DNA of 64,000 bases, from the NCBI GenBank assembly GCA_964030475.1, contig CAXIPT010000002.1:11788118-11852117 (forward strand). The letters are read 5' to 3'. The notes below the pieces were generated by a model. That model was given only the letters and a program-made list of their open reading frames with translations, was not told the DNA's origin and did no database searches. Position 1 is the stretch's first letter, and each line of letters opens with the position of its first letter. A program made the position numbers and the translations under genes. The stretch is from Tethya wilhelma. Taxonomy: Eukaryota > Porifera > Demospongiae > Tethyida > Tethyidae. Positions 32,653-52,923 of this stretch are shown here, one piece after another.

Positions 32653-33946
32653 TTAGCTTTATCCCTAGCCAATCTTGCTACCCATCCTTCTGGGAACAGG
32701 TCAATTTGCCAAAGATCACTCCAAACAACTCAAAACGGAGCTGTGTTCTTGAATGACTCCTCCCCCTCTCAGTCCACAGCTGTCAGCCCCAGAGGAAGAG
32801 TGGAGGTCTTCTTTGAAGGCTCGTGGGGCACAGTGTGTGACAAATCATTTCTTTACAAAGAGGCGGATGTGGTTTGCAAGAGTCTGGGTTTTCCTTCTGC
32901 TCTTAGTTACAGTGGACCGAGATATTCGTAAGTTAGTAGATAGGTATCACCCCCGAAATTTTTCCCTTGTTTGTGCATGTTTGAGTAAATGAGAATAATT
33001 GTTGATCTAATTGTGTGTATTGGTTTGGTATGTAGTCTACACAGCTGTATCTAATGTCTAATGTCCCTATATGTTTGAATGGTATGGTAACCATGAAAGC
33101 TGATACCTGATTTAGTATCTGATTTTGACCTCTTTCCATATTAATTTTACTGGCTTGTCCTAATCTAGATGATAGTAATACTCCGGCTACTTTGTCATAT
33201 TGTGTTTCTTGTCTACCATTTTTCGTGGAAATGTAATATCTCTTCTTACATAAGACATTTTTGAGCAAGGACTGGGTTGTTTAACTTGTTTGATTGTCTC
33301 TGTTGTACCAAGTGATGAATGGAACCATTCCCCCTTGCATGAAATGTGGACCAATTCATTCACTCCTTCCCAAAATATTTAATGTATTATTAAACCATGT
33401 TAGTGAGTCTCATGTATGTATGTATGTATGTATCTATGTATGTATGTATGTATGTATGTATATAAGGTCTGATGGAAGATTTCCACTGGATTGTAATGTC
33501 ACGACACTTCTACTTATTGCTGTGTAAAGTAATCGACAATGTTGTGTGTGATTGTTACGAGGGGTACAATAAGTTTTTCTCCTTTTGCGAATTGGTTGAC
33601 TGTTTTCATGGCACCAGTTCATCTGTACTTTGGGAAACTGTCACTTATGTTGCCTGATAAATTATTGTTTAATAATTTGTCTTTCTAGGCAATTTACTAA
33701 CAATTGACATTCTACCTACATTTGTTCAGTAAAAGTTCATCAATTGAACTGTGGTTGATTTTGTTATTTCATTGTTTATCATCAATTTGTTTGTTTGTTT
33801 GTTTGTGTGTTCCCCCAGTGCTGGTGATGGTAGTGGTGAGGTGTTGAGAGTGACGTGCTCTGGACTGGAGATGACTCTCAGCAGCTGTACCATCGAGAGG
33901 AGTGAGGACTGCTCCCACGAACATGATGTTGATGTAACATGTGAGA

Positions 33947-34040
<94 letters not shown>

Positions 34041-34384
34041 AGTCTCAACCTCCCTCCTTATGGAGCTCTAGCCATCCGCTCAGGCCAAGGTGCTGAAGGA
34101 GCTCTCTATGTCTTTACTGGAGAGCAATATAATCCAGTGTGTGATCACAACTTTGGTCTTGAGGAAGCTACCGTGGCATGTCATCAGCTGGGCTACACCA
34201 GAGCAGTGTCTGTCAGACCAAATGCATAGTAAGTTCCACAGTGTTCAAATTCCAGATCTTTGTTTCATGCTAATGTTCCCTATATAGCGTTGAATATGCT
34301 GTAGTCGTGTAGTTTTGTTTATGTGTTAAATGCTTTCAAAAAGACACTTGTTAATATCCAAGTTGGTTGGTGAATCACGTACAC

Positions 34385-34422
<38 letters not shown>

Positions 34423-34622
34423 ACACACACACACACACACACATACACACACACATCAGTTATCGTGGGCGGACCTTCCCTGACGTTGGTGAGACTTTCT
34501 ACTCCGTCAGCTCTTGCCGGGGGGACGAGGAACATCTCCTCTCCTGCTCCTCCGAGAGTGCCAGCCATTGTAGACCAGGACTAGATGAAGTTGCCATTGT
34601 TTGTGGTAAGATAGTCATTTAG
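29073..34622 (+). CDS. Secreted protein with four SRCR domains
   Basis: Exons: 29073-29145, 29282-29510, 29647-29798, 30926-31115, 31928-32082, 32657-32927, 33819-33940, 34039-34228, 34460-34622, for 514 residues. Exon 1 is a signal peptide (MTISVTNVLVIVFMLYLA...). The four scavenger receptor cysteine-rich domains are each encoded by two exons split in phase 2, with phase 1 between domains. Signatures: GRLEIYYNGVWGTVC and ACRQLGLGWA; LQLYSNQQWGAVC and VCRQLGFTGA; GRVEVFFEGSWGTVC and VCKSLGFPSA; LYVFTGEQYNPVC and ACHQLGYTRA. The last exon can read through to TAG at 34620-34622 after EVAIVCGKIVI, or splice at 34604|gtaag to an exon not found here. Without that exon there is no membrane anchor. 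SRCR proteins act in recognition and adhesion. Several acceptors abut CA repeats. Confidence 0.82.
31798..31862. repeat. GCCTCGTTCCCAGGC-type foldback (degenerate)
   Basis: TCTCATACCCAGGCCCCTCC and AGAGAGCCTGGGTGATA flank an A-rich core in an SRCR intron. Confidence 0.5.
32148..32222. repeat. GT microsatellite with an N at 32191
   Basis: A pure GT tract in an SRCR intron. The single N marks an unresolved length. Confidence 0.9.
32268..32301 (+). other. Possible alternative last exon of the SRCR gene
   Basis: After acceptor tcctccag, phase-1 splicing from exon 32082 gives YNLLYSLLLLA and a TAG stop. This would make a short two-SRCR form with a hydrophobic end, possibly a GPI-type tail. The downstream exon at 32657 also accepts phase 1, so either choice keeps frame. 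Confidence 0.4.
32368..32430. repeat. GCCTCGTTCCCAGGC-type foldback (degenerate)
   Basis: TTAGCTTGTACCCAAGTCC pairs with ACCTGGGTATGAGGTTA. The inner GGTCAAAGG box seen in other copies is present. Confidence 0.5.
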
Positions 34623-35243
34623 ATCATTAATGTGAATGAATGAGATGTTTGTGCTCACATTTCATGAAAATGAAAGATAGCGTTTTAAGAATGGTAAATG
34701 ACACTTATTGTAGATCGTTTACATATGTTGTTTTTTGCAATTGAAGTGATCAAAAGAGTTTCATTTTGTGGTGTTTTCTGTCAACATACTGATGTATCTA
34801 CCAGCTAGGATTCATTGGACCGTAGAAATGGCCCACGCATTTTCATTGCCATGAGCTCCTTCAGTTGGTATAAAATTACACATAATTGGCCATAATTTAG
34901 TGAGCTGGTCATATCAAAAGAGGTTGACGTCAATAATTTGGGGGCTCAGATTCCTAACCTAAGTCTGATTAATGGTGTACTTAAGAGCGATGTCCCTTCT
35001 TGAAATGCCTTTCTCCTTGAGTTGGGTTCTGTATGCAAACAAGTAATCGTATGATTCATAATTGCAGAGTTTGGTACAAGATTTTTTTTGCATTGAAGAG
35101 GTTGGCCCACTTCTAGTCACATCTCTCTTCTAGCAACAGCATAGCTCCTAGCTTTCCACAACCGGTTTTGGATATTTCAAAGATAAAAACTGACTCTAGA
35201 AGAGGAAACTGAATCTTAGTGTTGGGGAGGGGGGGAGGCTCTG

Positions 35244-35495
35244 TAGCCTCGTTCCCAGGCTCTCTCCCAAAATATTACACGCTGAAAAATAGGAAGGGAG
35301 AGAGCCTGGTACACGAAATCACGTGAATGACATAGCGCACAGAAAAACTAGTATGCTGTAGTAGAGAAACCATACAAACTCTCTCTACGGTCTCTCATCA
35401 TTCACGTGATTTCGCATACCAGGCTCTCTCCCTTCCTATTTTTGCGTGCGTGCATGCATAAATATTCACTGGGAGAGAGCCTGGGAACGAGGCTA
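35244..35495. mobile_element. GCCTCGTTCCCAGGC foldback carrying a second hairpin
   Basis: Outer ends TAGCCTCGTTCCCAGGCTCT and AGAGCCTGGGAACGAGGCTA are a perfect inverted pair. Inside, GGGAGAGAGCCTGGTACACG and its inverse, with CACGTGAATGA/TCATTCACGTG, form a second hairpin that resembles the inner repeat at 4858-5395. Confidence 0.8.
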
Positions 35496-35689
35496 GGGGC
35501 TCTGATAGCTAGCCAAGATTTGGACAATCATGTAGATGCAAAAGAATACATTTCAGGCTTTCATACAGACACTTGTGTATACTGATTAATGTCACTTCAC
35601 ATTAGAGTTTTGCAATCAAAAGCACCAATGCACTACTAGATACAATTTAGAAGTTGAACACAAACTTCAATTAATAATGCCANAAGTAA

Positions 35690-35790
35690 ATGCGGATTTT
35701 ATATTTTCGCAGTTTTAATTTTCATATATTTGAACGGCATACGAAAAATACGAAAATTTCCACCATACGAAAATTTCCCGCTATACGGTA
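35690..35790. repeat. Half of a TACCGTATAGCGGGAAA-type element
   Basis: The right end AAATTTCCCGCTATACGGTA is intact. The left end is decayed or lost at the N at 35683. Confidence 0.6.
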
Positions 35791-35902
35791 TGTTATAATG
35801 CTTCTTTGCTACAAAAAATAAAGTCTTGAGAATTTTTTCCCACTATGTTATGGTTCACTTTAATCACAATACCCCCCCCCCCCTTTTCCCCTGCCACTGT
35901 AG

Positions 35903-36001
35903 GTCCATGAAAAGGATGTGATTGGGACTGCTCACCATCCCCACCAGAACTTGCTGGCTACGTTTGGAGAGGACTGTCAACTCAGACTCTGGAAACCATG
36001 A
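35903..36001 (+). CDS. SMU1: Orphan last exon of SMU1 (WD40 splicing factor)
   Basis: After acceptor ..ccactgtag at 35902, 32 codons and a TGA read [20 protein letters not shown], then [12 protein letters not shown]. This matches the last WD40 repeat of SMU1, which in human ends [20 protein letters not shown], then EDGLLKLWKP. SMU1 is a spliceosome-associated WD40 protein of about 510 residues. None of its other exons (LisH/CTLH region, six further WD40 blades) were found upstream. The exon opens in phase 0 and lacks substitutions that break it, so it could be functional if the rest lies in the gap at 35683, or be a fragment left by a rearrangement. It sits between two SRCR genes. Confidence 0.75.
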   Translation, partial: VHEKDVIGTAHHPHQNLLATFGEDCQLRLWKP

Positions 36002-36385
36002 ATCATTGTCATAGTATGTACAACATTCACACACACAGTGACACACACACAATCCTGCATGCCATACATATATTCTTGATAATGTTGATCTGTTGATAGC
36101 GATCCTAAATGGAGTCTTTATCTTGTTAAACTTTTCTTATAAACATGACAAAATCTTTTTCTTGCTGCAAATCTTGATCTTTACCATACGTATGTACATA
36201 TAAATTTTTAAAAGTTGTCTTTTAAAACAGTTCATACAGGAAGGCAACCATTGCATATAGTTATAACAATAATACAAACACAACTGAGCATAAAAAAAAC
36301 AAAATGTCTTGCATGCACAATGATGGTTACTATAGTAACAAAAATATATGACAAATTACAAAGAGATTATTGCTTGCTGTAGTGA

Positions 36386-37240
36386 CTAGCTTAGAATGTC
36401 GTATCGATGAACCTTTCGAGATCTATAACACCTCGTCTTGCAGCAACGTGTCATCGTAAAACAGAGAATACAGATGCAAGCACACAGCGTGATCGTGGAC
36501 AGTCCCAAACAGACACATGTGATGATCAGTGACACTGGGAAAACTGTCACAGTAGAGATAAATGGAGGTTATGTTATGGTTTTGTTGTTTTTTTCTTTTC
36601 AAATTGTTAAAAATATCTTACATCTTATCTTGCATTTGGAGCTGTCTCCAGACGTCATTACTGAAGCTTGGCTTGCATCAAATGCTGAAATTCAATGATA
36701 GTTAATCTTAATGCACTTTTATGTCTGATAATGTCACAAATCTACTAGCTGCCCACCAAGTCGCTCATGATTAGTTCAATTGCTTACTGCATTGTATTGC
36801 AACGTCCTGGGTGTGGTTGCACTCGTGGGTCCACTTGTGGTGAGTGAAACAGTGGGTGAAGCAAGGCCTCGAGGAAGTGCATGCCACCTCGTCAACCCAC
36901 ACCAAACCAGTGCCAGGCCTGTAAACAAACAAACAGACAAACAAACAAACAAATGAACAAACAAATAAACAAACAATAACAATTGATAAGGACTATATTT
37001 AGCTGTGATTGTGCCATCGTATGCTCACAGTGCGTCAGATATTTCAACTGCTCCAGTGTATCCCAATTGCCTGCAGACTGAATCCGCAGCATGTTGGTTA
37101 AAGTTTCGGTTGCACACTGTACCCCATTGGCCACTCTGATACACTTCAACACGTCCGTAGGATATGGTTGCAGAACTGTTGGAAACGAGGCGAACTTGAC
37201 CTCTGTATGGTTTATCCCAGCGCTTGTTGGAATCTGAATA

Positions 37241-37279
<39 letters not shown>

Positions 37280-38524
37280 TAAATGTATGATATTCAGCTA
37301 TAGCAGATGCTCTCTTTCATTGAAGTGTAAGCATATGACGCTCGTGATATTTTGACACAATGCAATCAGCTTTAGCTGCTTGTTCTGTGCCATTGAAAGC
37401 ATGATGGTGCACACTTGGTGTCTACACCAATCACTCAATGAGAGATATAATAGAAATACATAATAGAAGTGAAATCATATGCTGTGTATGTAACCCATTA
37501 TATTGATGAGCAAATCAGATTGATGCATATAAAGTCATGTTCACATTACAGGAATGTTTGATAGTAAGTCATTTGCACTAACTAAGGTTCTATTTCAGAG
37601 ACCATGATATTGCATTATTCAAAACAAGCCTTTGTAATCATTATCCTTACTGCAGAATATAGCCACGTCCATTGAATGGTCACAACCATCATTGTATCCA
37701 GAAGCGGCTGTGTCTTCAATGTTGTGTTTGCAGCGAAGTAAGTGCTGTCCTGAGGACTTGGCACATCTCACTCCTGCCAGAGTAATAGGAGTAGTAGAGT
37801 TGGCTGTCCCAAACCTAAAGTCAGATGATCACATGCAAGGGTCAACCATTATTTTGGCTAAACTCTTCTACTGTGATCTTGTATGGCATGTACAGTGTGG
37901 GTTGTTTTATTATCACTTATTTGCCAGCAATCCCCCCTCTCTCTCTCACACATAGTCTAGTATTATACTCACTCAGTGTTGGCTGCATAGTCCCATCTTT
38001 GAGCTCCATCAAACCCCATCTGTCGACATGCTACGTGAGCCTCTCTCAATGAGAACCTGTCTCCACAAACTGTGCCCCATGTGCCTTCTGTGTCATAGCC
38101 ACTTCCCTGTGTGTAGAGTGCCTCCTTGTAGACCTCTAGTCGGCCATTGGTTCTAACGGTGTCGTAGGGATTGTTGGAGACCAGTCTCAGGTCTCCATTG
38201 GAGGAGTAGATGTGAGGAAGAGTTGCTGCGTCTTCATTGATGTCTTCAAATTCAAAGAGTGGTTCGTCATCCAGTTCTCTGTTTTTCATCAGATTGAATC
38301 CGTATTTCTCATCAAAGTATGGCTCCAGAACTACACACATGTGATGATACACCATACACTCATTTATATTCTATCTATCCTAGGCCTGTTAGCTACTTCA
38401 AGTCTCAAGATAACTTACGTTCCTCTTCTCCTTCCTTATCCAATACATAGCCAGATTTAGCCTCCACACAGTAGCGTTCTTGATGAAATAAGATGCACAA
38501 AAATAGCACTGTAAAGATTGCCAT
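36386..38524 (-). CDS. SRCR transmembrane receptor (two SRCR domains)
   Basis: Minus-strand exons: 38524-38419, 38330-37973, 37814-37651, 37233-37029, 36918-36788, 36543-36386, giving 373 residues in one frame. Exon 1 starts MAIFTVLFLCILFHQERYCV, a signal peptide. SRCR 1 is in exons 2-3 (LYTQGSGYDTEGTWGTVCG, VACRQMGFDGAQ, GCDHSMDVAIFC). SRCR 2 is in exons 4-5 (GRVEVYQSGQWGTVCN, SVCRQLGYTGA, CNHTQDVAIQC). Exon 6 encodes a membrane helix (FPVSLIITCVCLGLSTITLC...) and a short basic, cysteine-bearing tail (RCCKTRCYRSRKVHRYDILS). The region before SRCR 1 is acidic (DDEPLFEFEDINEDA). It is a type I surface protein by topology; its ligand is unknown. It diverges from the kinase gene at 38671 with 146 bases between ATGs. 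Confidence 0.85.
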
Positions 38525-38670
38525 TACTTTTCTTTATTCGATCCCCAATCCAGACGTAGATAAATCTCCGTGACTCGCTTCCTATATAGCTATAGTGCGC
38601 GAACAAATCTAATGCGCATGCGTAGACGCTCGCTGTACGATGCGCGTATACGTTGGGTCAAAGTTCACGA
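38525..38670. promoter_or_regulatory. Shared divergent promoter region of SRCR receptor and kinase 1
   Basis: Only 146 bases lie between the two start codons. It is CpG-richer than its surroundings and holds TGCGCATGCG (38613-38622), an NRF-1-like palindrome. Function is inferred from position. Confidence 0.5.
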
Positions 38671-42285
<3,615 letters not shown>

Positions 42286-42669
42286 TAATCAAATTTCATG
42301 AATATTTTTGTTGTTCACATGCTGTGCAAATCATGTAATTTCCTGTTTATGAATATTTTGGTAAAGGTCGTCACACCGTGTATCGCGTGCGCATGCGCAG
42401 GCGCGCGCTAGCGCTATATATAGTTGGTACAGCGTGCAGTACTATGAGTAGCTCCCTAGCCCCGGCCCTGGGAACGAGGTTAAGCGCGCAGTAACCGACC
42501 ATGCCAGCTTCATGCTAGCCTCGTTCCCAGACTCCACCCATTCTCCAAGGAGAAGGGGTGGGGTCTGGGGACGAGACTAGCTTCACGCGCACGCAATTGC
42601 GCAATTCAATATTTAATGACACGCATTCACGTGATCAGCGACCTGGACGATCGATCTATATTTCACAAG
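42286..42669. promoter_or_regulatory. Upstream region of kinase 2
   Basis: It holds GGTAAAGGTCGTCA (42360-42373), then TGCGCATGCGCA (42388-42399), in a CpG-rich stretch, and a foldback at 42516-42579. The motif pair recurs elsewhere in the window. Promoter role is inferred. Confidence 0.4.
42516..42579. repeat. GCCTCGTTCCCAGGC-type hairpin (64 bp)
   Basis: TAGCCTCGTTCCCAGACTCC and GGGTCTGGGGACGAGACTA pair around CTCCAAGGAG. A detached end, CCTGGGAACGAGGTTA, lies just upstream at 42467. Confidence 0.75.
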
Positions 42670-46212
<3,543 letters not shown>

Positions 46213-46623
46213 TTTCTGTACAAACTTCCGTATTATACTAACTGCAATTGTACTAGTCATGTAACTGAACATGATTTTTAATTAGTATTACTTTCTGTGG
46301 TTTTGTAATACCCTCTGTGGTTTTAGTAATTGCACTCCTGCATAATTTATAATTAAAATTCCTGTAAACTAGCTTTGATTTTGTGTTTATCTCTCTATAA
46401 AATAAGGCTATTAGCTAATTTTATGTCTGTTATGATACTAGCAGATAACCACATGATTCCTTGTACAACTATGGAATTAANGGGGGGGGGGGGGGGGGGG
46501 GGGGTTGTTTGTTTTTGTGGTAAAGGACGTTATTCTGCATGCCCAGGCCGTGCGCGTAGTTCTACTTATAAGCTCGAGCTCTTATGCATGACCATAACCA
46601 ATCAGTGAGTTTTCTGCGCATGC
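46213..46623. promoter_or_regulatory. Intergenic region and upstream of kinase 3
   Basis: It contains an N at 46481 followed by a run of 23 G (46482-46504), then GGTAAAGGACGT (46519-46530) and TGCGCATGCATG (46615-46626), which overlaps the kinase 3 start region. The poly-G next to an N may be a sequencing artefact. Confidence 0.45.
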
Positions 46624-50218
<3,595 letters not shown>

Positions 50219-50691
50219 ACTATGTGGTTTCATTGTTGTTTTTTTTGTTTTTTTTTACTCTTTTTTTTAATGTTTGCAAGACTTAATTCTGTGTGATCAT
50301 TTCAAGCAATCATCATCACCATTGTTATTACCATCATCATTATTATTGTTTTCATCCTTTAGTTTGAAAGTATGTTAGCATCATATAGTCAGCATTTTTA
50401 GTTGCATTTTGGTTTGAGTGTGTGCAGTATGACTTGTAGGTACAATATGCATGATGTGTAGTTGTATTGGTTAAATTCATGATGTGTTATTTGTATCCAA
50501 ACAAGTGGTAGCTTCTATCTGGGGTGAAACTGAATGTGATGAAGTATTCTTTTCCTCTTCTTATGTGTCCTGCATACTTGAAGGTGCTGGCATCTTGCTC
50601 AAATGCCCACTCATATCTATGATAAATGGTCATATCAAGTCAGAAACTGAATCTGATATAGGCTTGCATGACCAGTAGTGCACATTTTGTA
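50219..50691. other. Intergenic between kinase 3 and a small minus-strand gene
   Basis: T-rich after the kinase stop, with ATC/CATT simple repeats near 50310-50350. No gene recognised. Confidence 0.6.
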
Positions 50692-51224
50692 TTACCCATT
50701 GATTTTCTTTGTGTCCTTATTTTCCAGCCCCCTACACCATTCCTTGTCCACTTTGAAGGGACGAATAAGAGCCAAAAAGCTTTCTGTTGCAGAGAGAATG
50801 AGTGGCTCCTTGTCCTCTGCCCCATCTTTACCTATTATAAACATACATATCAAGATAGATATTATGGTATTTACATGTATACACCAGAGATTATTGACAA
50901 CGCCCCACACAATCACATGCAGTCCCTCCCCTCAATAAAATAGTTTTTTTAAACAGCTAGCTAGTCACCAGAGATCTAGTACTCACCTACAAATTTATCC
51001 ATGTTAAACACTACAGTTACATTAGGCCATTCCACTAGAATTTCGCCCTCTACGTTGAAGTTATCCAAGTCTGCTGCATACTCGATGTTGGAGGTAAGTT
51101 CGTATGGAATCTCCTTGTTGTCCAGTTTGAGAAACGTTTTCCAGTGCTCGTGGCCATAAACATGTAGCGTGGCAACACCTTTACCTCTGAAGGCTAGATC
51201 TTTTGGAGATTTTTCGCTGGCCAT
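50692..51224 (-). CDS. Small conserved-looking protein of unknown function
   Basis: Two minus-strand exons join in phase 1: 51224-50987 and 50831-50692 (stop TAA), for 125 residues. The protein starts MASEKSPKDLAFRGKGVATL and contains HVYGHEHWKTFLKLDNKEI, ILVEWPNVTVVFNMDKFVG and LILSATESFLALIRPFKVD. It has no signal peptide or membrane segment, so it is probably cytosolic. I do not recognise the family. It is supported by the long open first exon, a consensus donor (gtgagt) and acceptor, codon-like composition, and its tight head-to-head spacing (112 bases between ATGs) with NDUFA12. Confidence 0.6.
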
Positions 51225-51336
51225 TGCCTCTTTTCGCTTTATACTTCACTTAACTATATAGAGGGAGGGGCTGGTGCAGTGGGTATGTTTGTCCTTTGAC
51301 CTCTGGCCTTTTCTAAATAGAGCACACCTCAGTGAG
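51225..51336. promoter_or_regulatory. Bidirectional promoter region of the small gene and NDUFA12
   Basis: 112 bases lie between divergent start codons, which is short enough that both must share control sequences. No motif is clear to me. Confidence 0.45.
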
Positions 51337-52595
51337 ATGGCGTTTCTTTGGAGAAGAATCAGTGCTGTTGGCGGTGTCAGGAAAGCTTTTTGGGACCTAT
51401 TGAAGTATGTTGTATGTGTTTGGTTTTTAAGAAAAAATCATAAGACTTTTCATAAAAAAAAACCTTCCTCTACATACCATCACTGCCAGTTTGCTAGCAT
51501 AATTGTTAAACTCATCAGTGTCTTTTAAAATTTTTTATGTTTGTATTTCGTTTAGACTGAGGGACCTTCGAGCCGGTACGTTAGTGGGAACTGACCAATT
51601 TGGAAACAAGTATTACGAGAACAATGATCACTTCTTTCGTAAGCAGACCCAAAGACAATTTTACCCATTGTATTCGTATTTCTAGCCTGTGTTTTGTCTT
51701 GCTCAATGAGTGAATATAGCGTACATGCAGTACTATATGCATCTTCTATTAGTTTACATATGCCAGCTAGATACAAAGAGAAGTGCATTACTGAACACTT
51801 TGGAATTCATACCTTATCTGTGTGTTGTAATGCAGCTCGCAATCGGTGGGTCTATTTGGCAAGAAGGGACCATGATGCCACCCAAATCCCCCCAGAATGG
51901 TGAGACCAGAACACAATCATGGTTAATATGTGTGCAGTATTTGTCTAGCATTTTGAACTAGACTCTTGGATCCCTTTACACTAAAGTCCATCTGGTTTGA
52001 GAATACCGTCGGAAGTGAAATAATGAGATTCATGCAATACTTTTTATATGGGGTAAAGTAGCTAACTCTTCATAGGAAGCTGGAAAAGCAACCAAACGAA
52101 TAGGGAGAATGAGTGCTTTCCAATGGTGCTTGAAATTTTGAAATCAGTTGGATATTTAGAAAGTTATTCAATTTTTTCTACCTGCATTCTCGAACCAGAT
52201 GGACTTTAGATGTCATTTATCATTAAAAGTAGCTGAAATGGTCTAGTTCACTCAGAATTCTAGCCTCATCCATATCTAACTGACAGGGTTTTGTTTTTGC
52301 CATGTCTGGGAGCATTGTCAATTGGCTATATGGAGCAGCCAGACAGAGCCTGGGTACAAAATCCATCTAGCTGTCTCATTTCATCTAATGGCCACAGCAT
52401 TCACTCTTTGATCATCTTTCATGCAGGCATCGTTGGCTACACAATATTGGACAGCACAACCCAGTCACTCATCCTCTAGAAGAGAAGAAGTTTCTCTCAG
52501 AACACACAGAGAACCTTTCAGGAACTGATAGAGAGTATGTTCCTTACAGCACCACACGACCGAAGATTGAATCATGGCAGCCACCCAAGACCTAG
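51337..52595 (+). CDS. NDUFA12: NADH dehydrogenase 1 alpha subcomplex subunit 12
   Basis: Accessory subunit of mitochondrial complex I. Four exons join in phase: 51337-51404, 51556-51638, 51836-51899, 52427-52595, for 127 residues against about 145 in human. The conserved core is clear: GTLVGTDQFGNKYYENNDHF, then PRNRWVY, PPEWHRWLHNI, and the C-terminal YVPYSTTRPKIESWQPP. The N-terminus MAFLWRRISAVGGVRKAFWD is basic and amphipathic, compatible with mitochondrial import. The insertion seen in human between RWVVY and VPPEW is shorter here. It is divergently paired with the unknown gene at 51224. Confidence 0.93.
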
Positions 52596-52923
52596 CTAGC
52601 TGCATAGATAGCTCACTGTATATATACCCTGCAACTGCAGTATGCATTTAGCATTAGATATATCTTATAAGGCAGGCACAGTGTGTTTTGTGTTGTTGTT
52701 CAGATAATGTTCTAAGTTATGCAAAATAATTATTAATGTTATTCATGACATCATTTAATTTTTTTTTGTGTGTGTTTCCTGTCATGTCACATGATCACAT
52801 AGTACGATCACTTTGCCTTTGCCGCGTGAATATACCAACTGCAACCATTTCACTGTATTTTCAGTCTTCAGAAGCTTTCAACTGGTCGGACAAGAATAAA
52901 TACTCGCCAAGACTAACCCAAAC
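52596..52923. other. Intergenic, upstream of the prosaposin gene
   Basis: 328 bases, AT-rich, with no gene seen. It probably includes the prosaposin promoter. Confidence 0.5.

Larger units (their letters stand above)
34623..35902. other. Non-coding stretch with two nested repeats and an N
   Basis: No gene recognised up to the SMU1 exon. It contains the 35244-35495 foldback, the 35690-35790 element and a single N at 35683. If exons of SMU1 or a fifth SRCR-gene exon exist, they may be hidden at that N. Confidence 0.55.

Noticed and set aside
33416..33462. GTAT tandem repeat considered as a CRISPR-like or structured array
   Set aside because: A simple tetranucleotide microsatellite without spacers.
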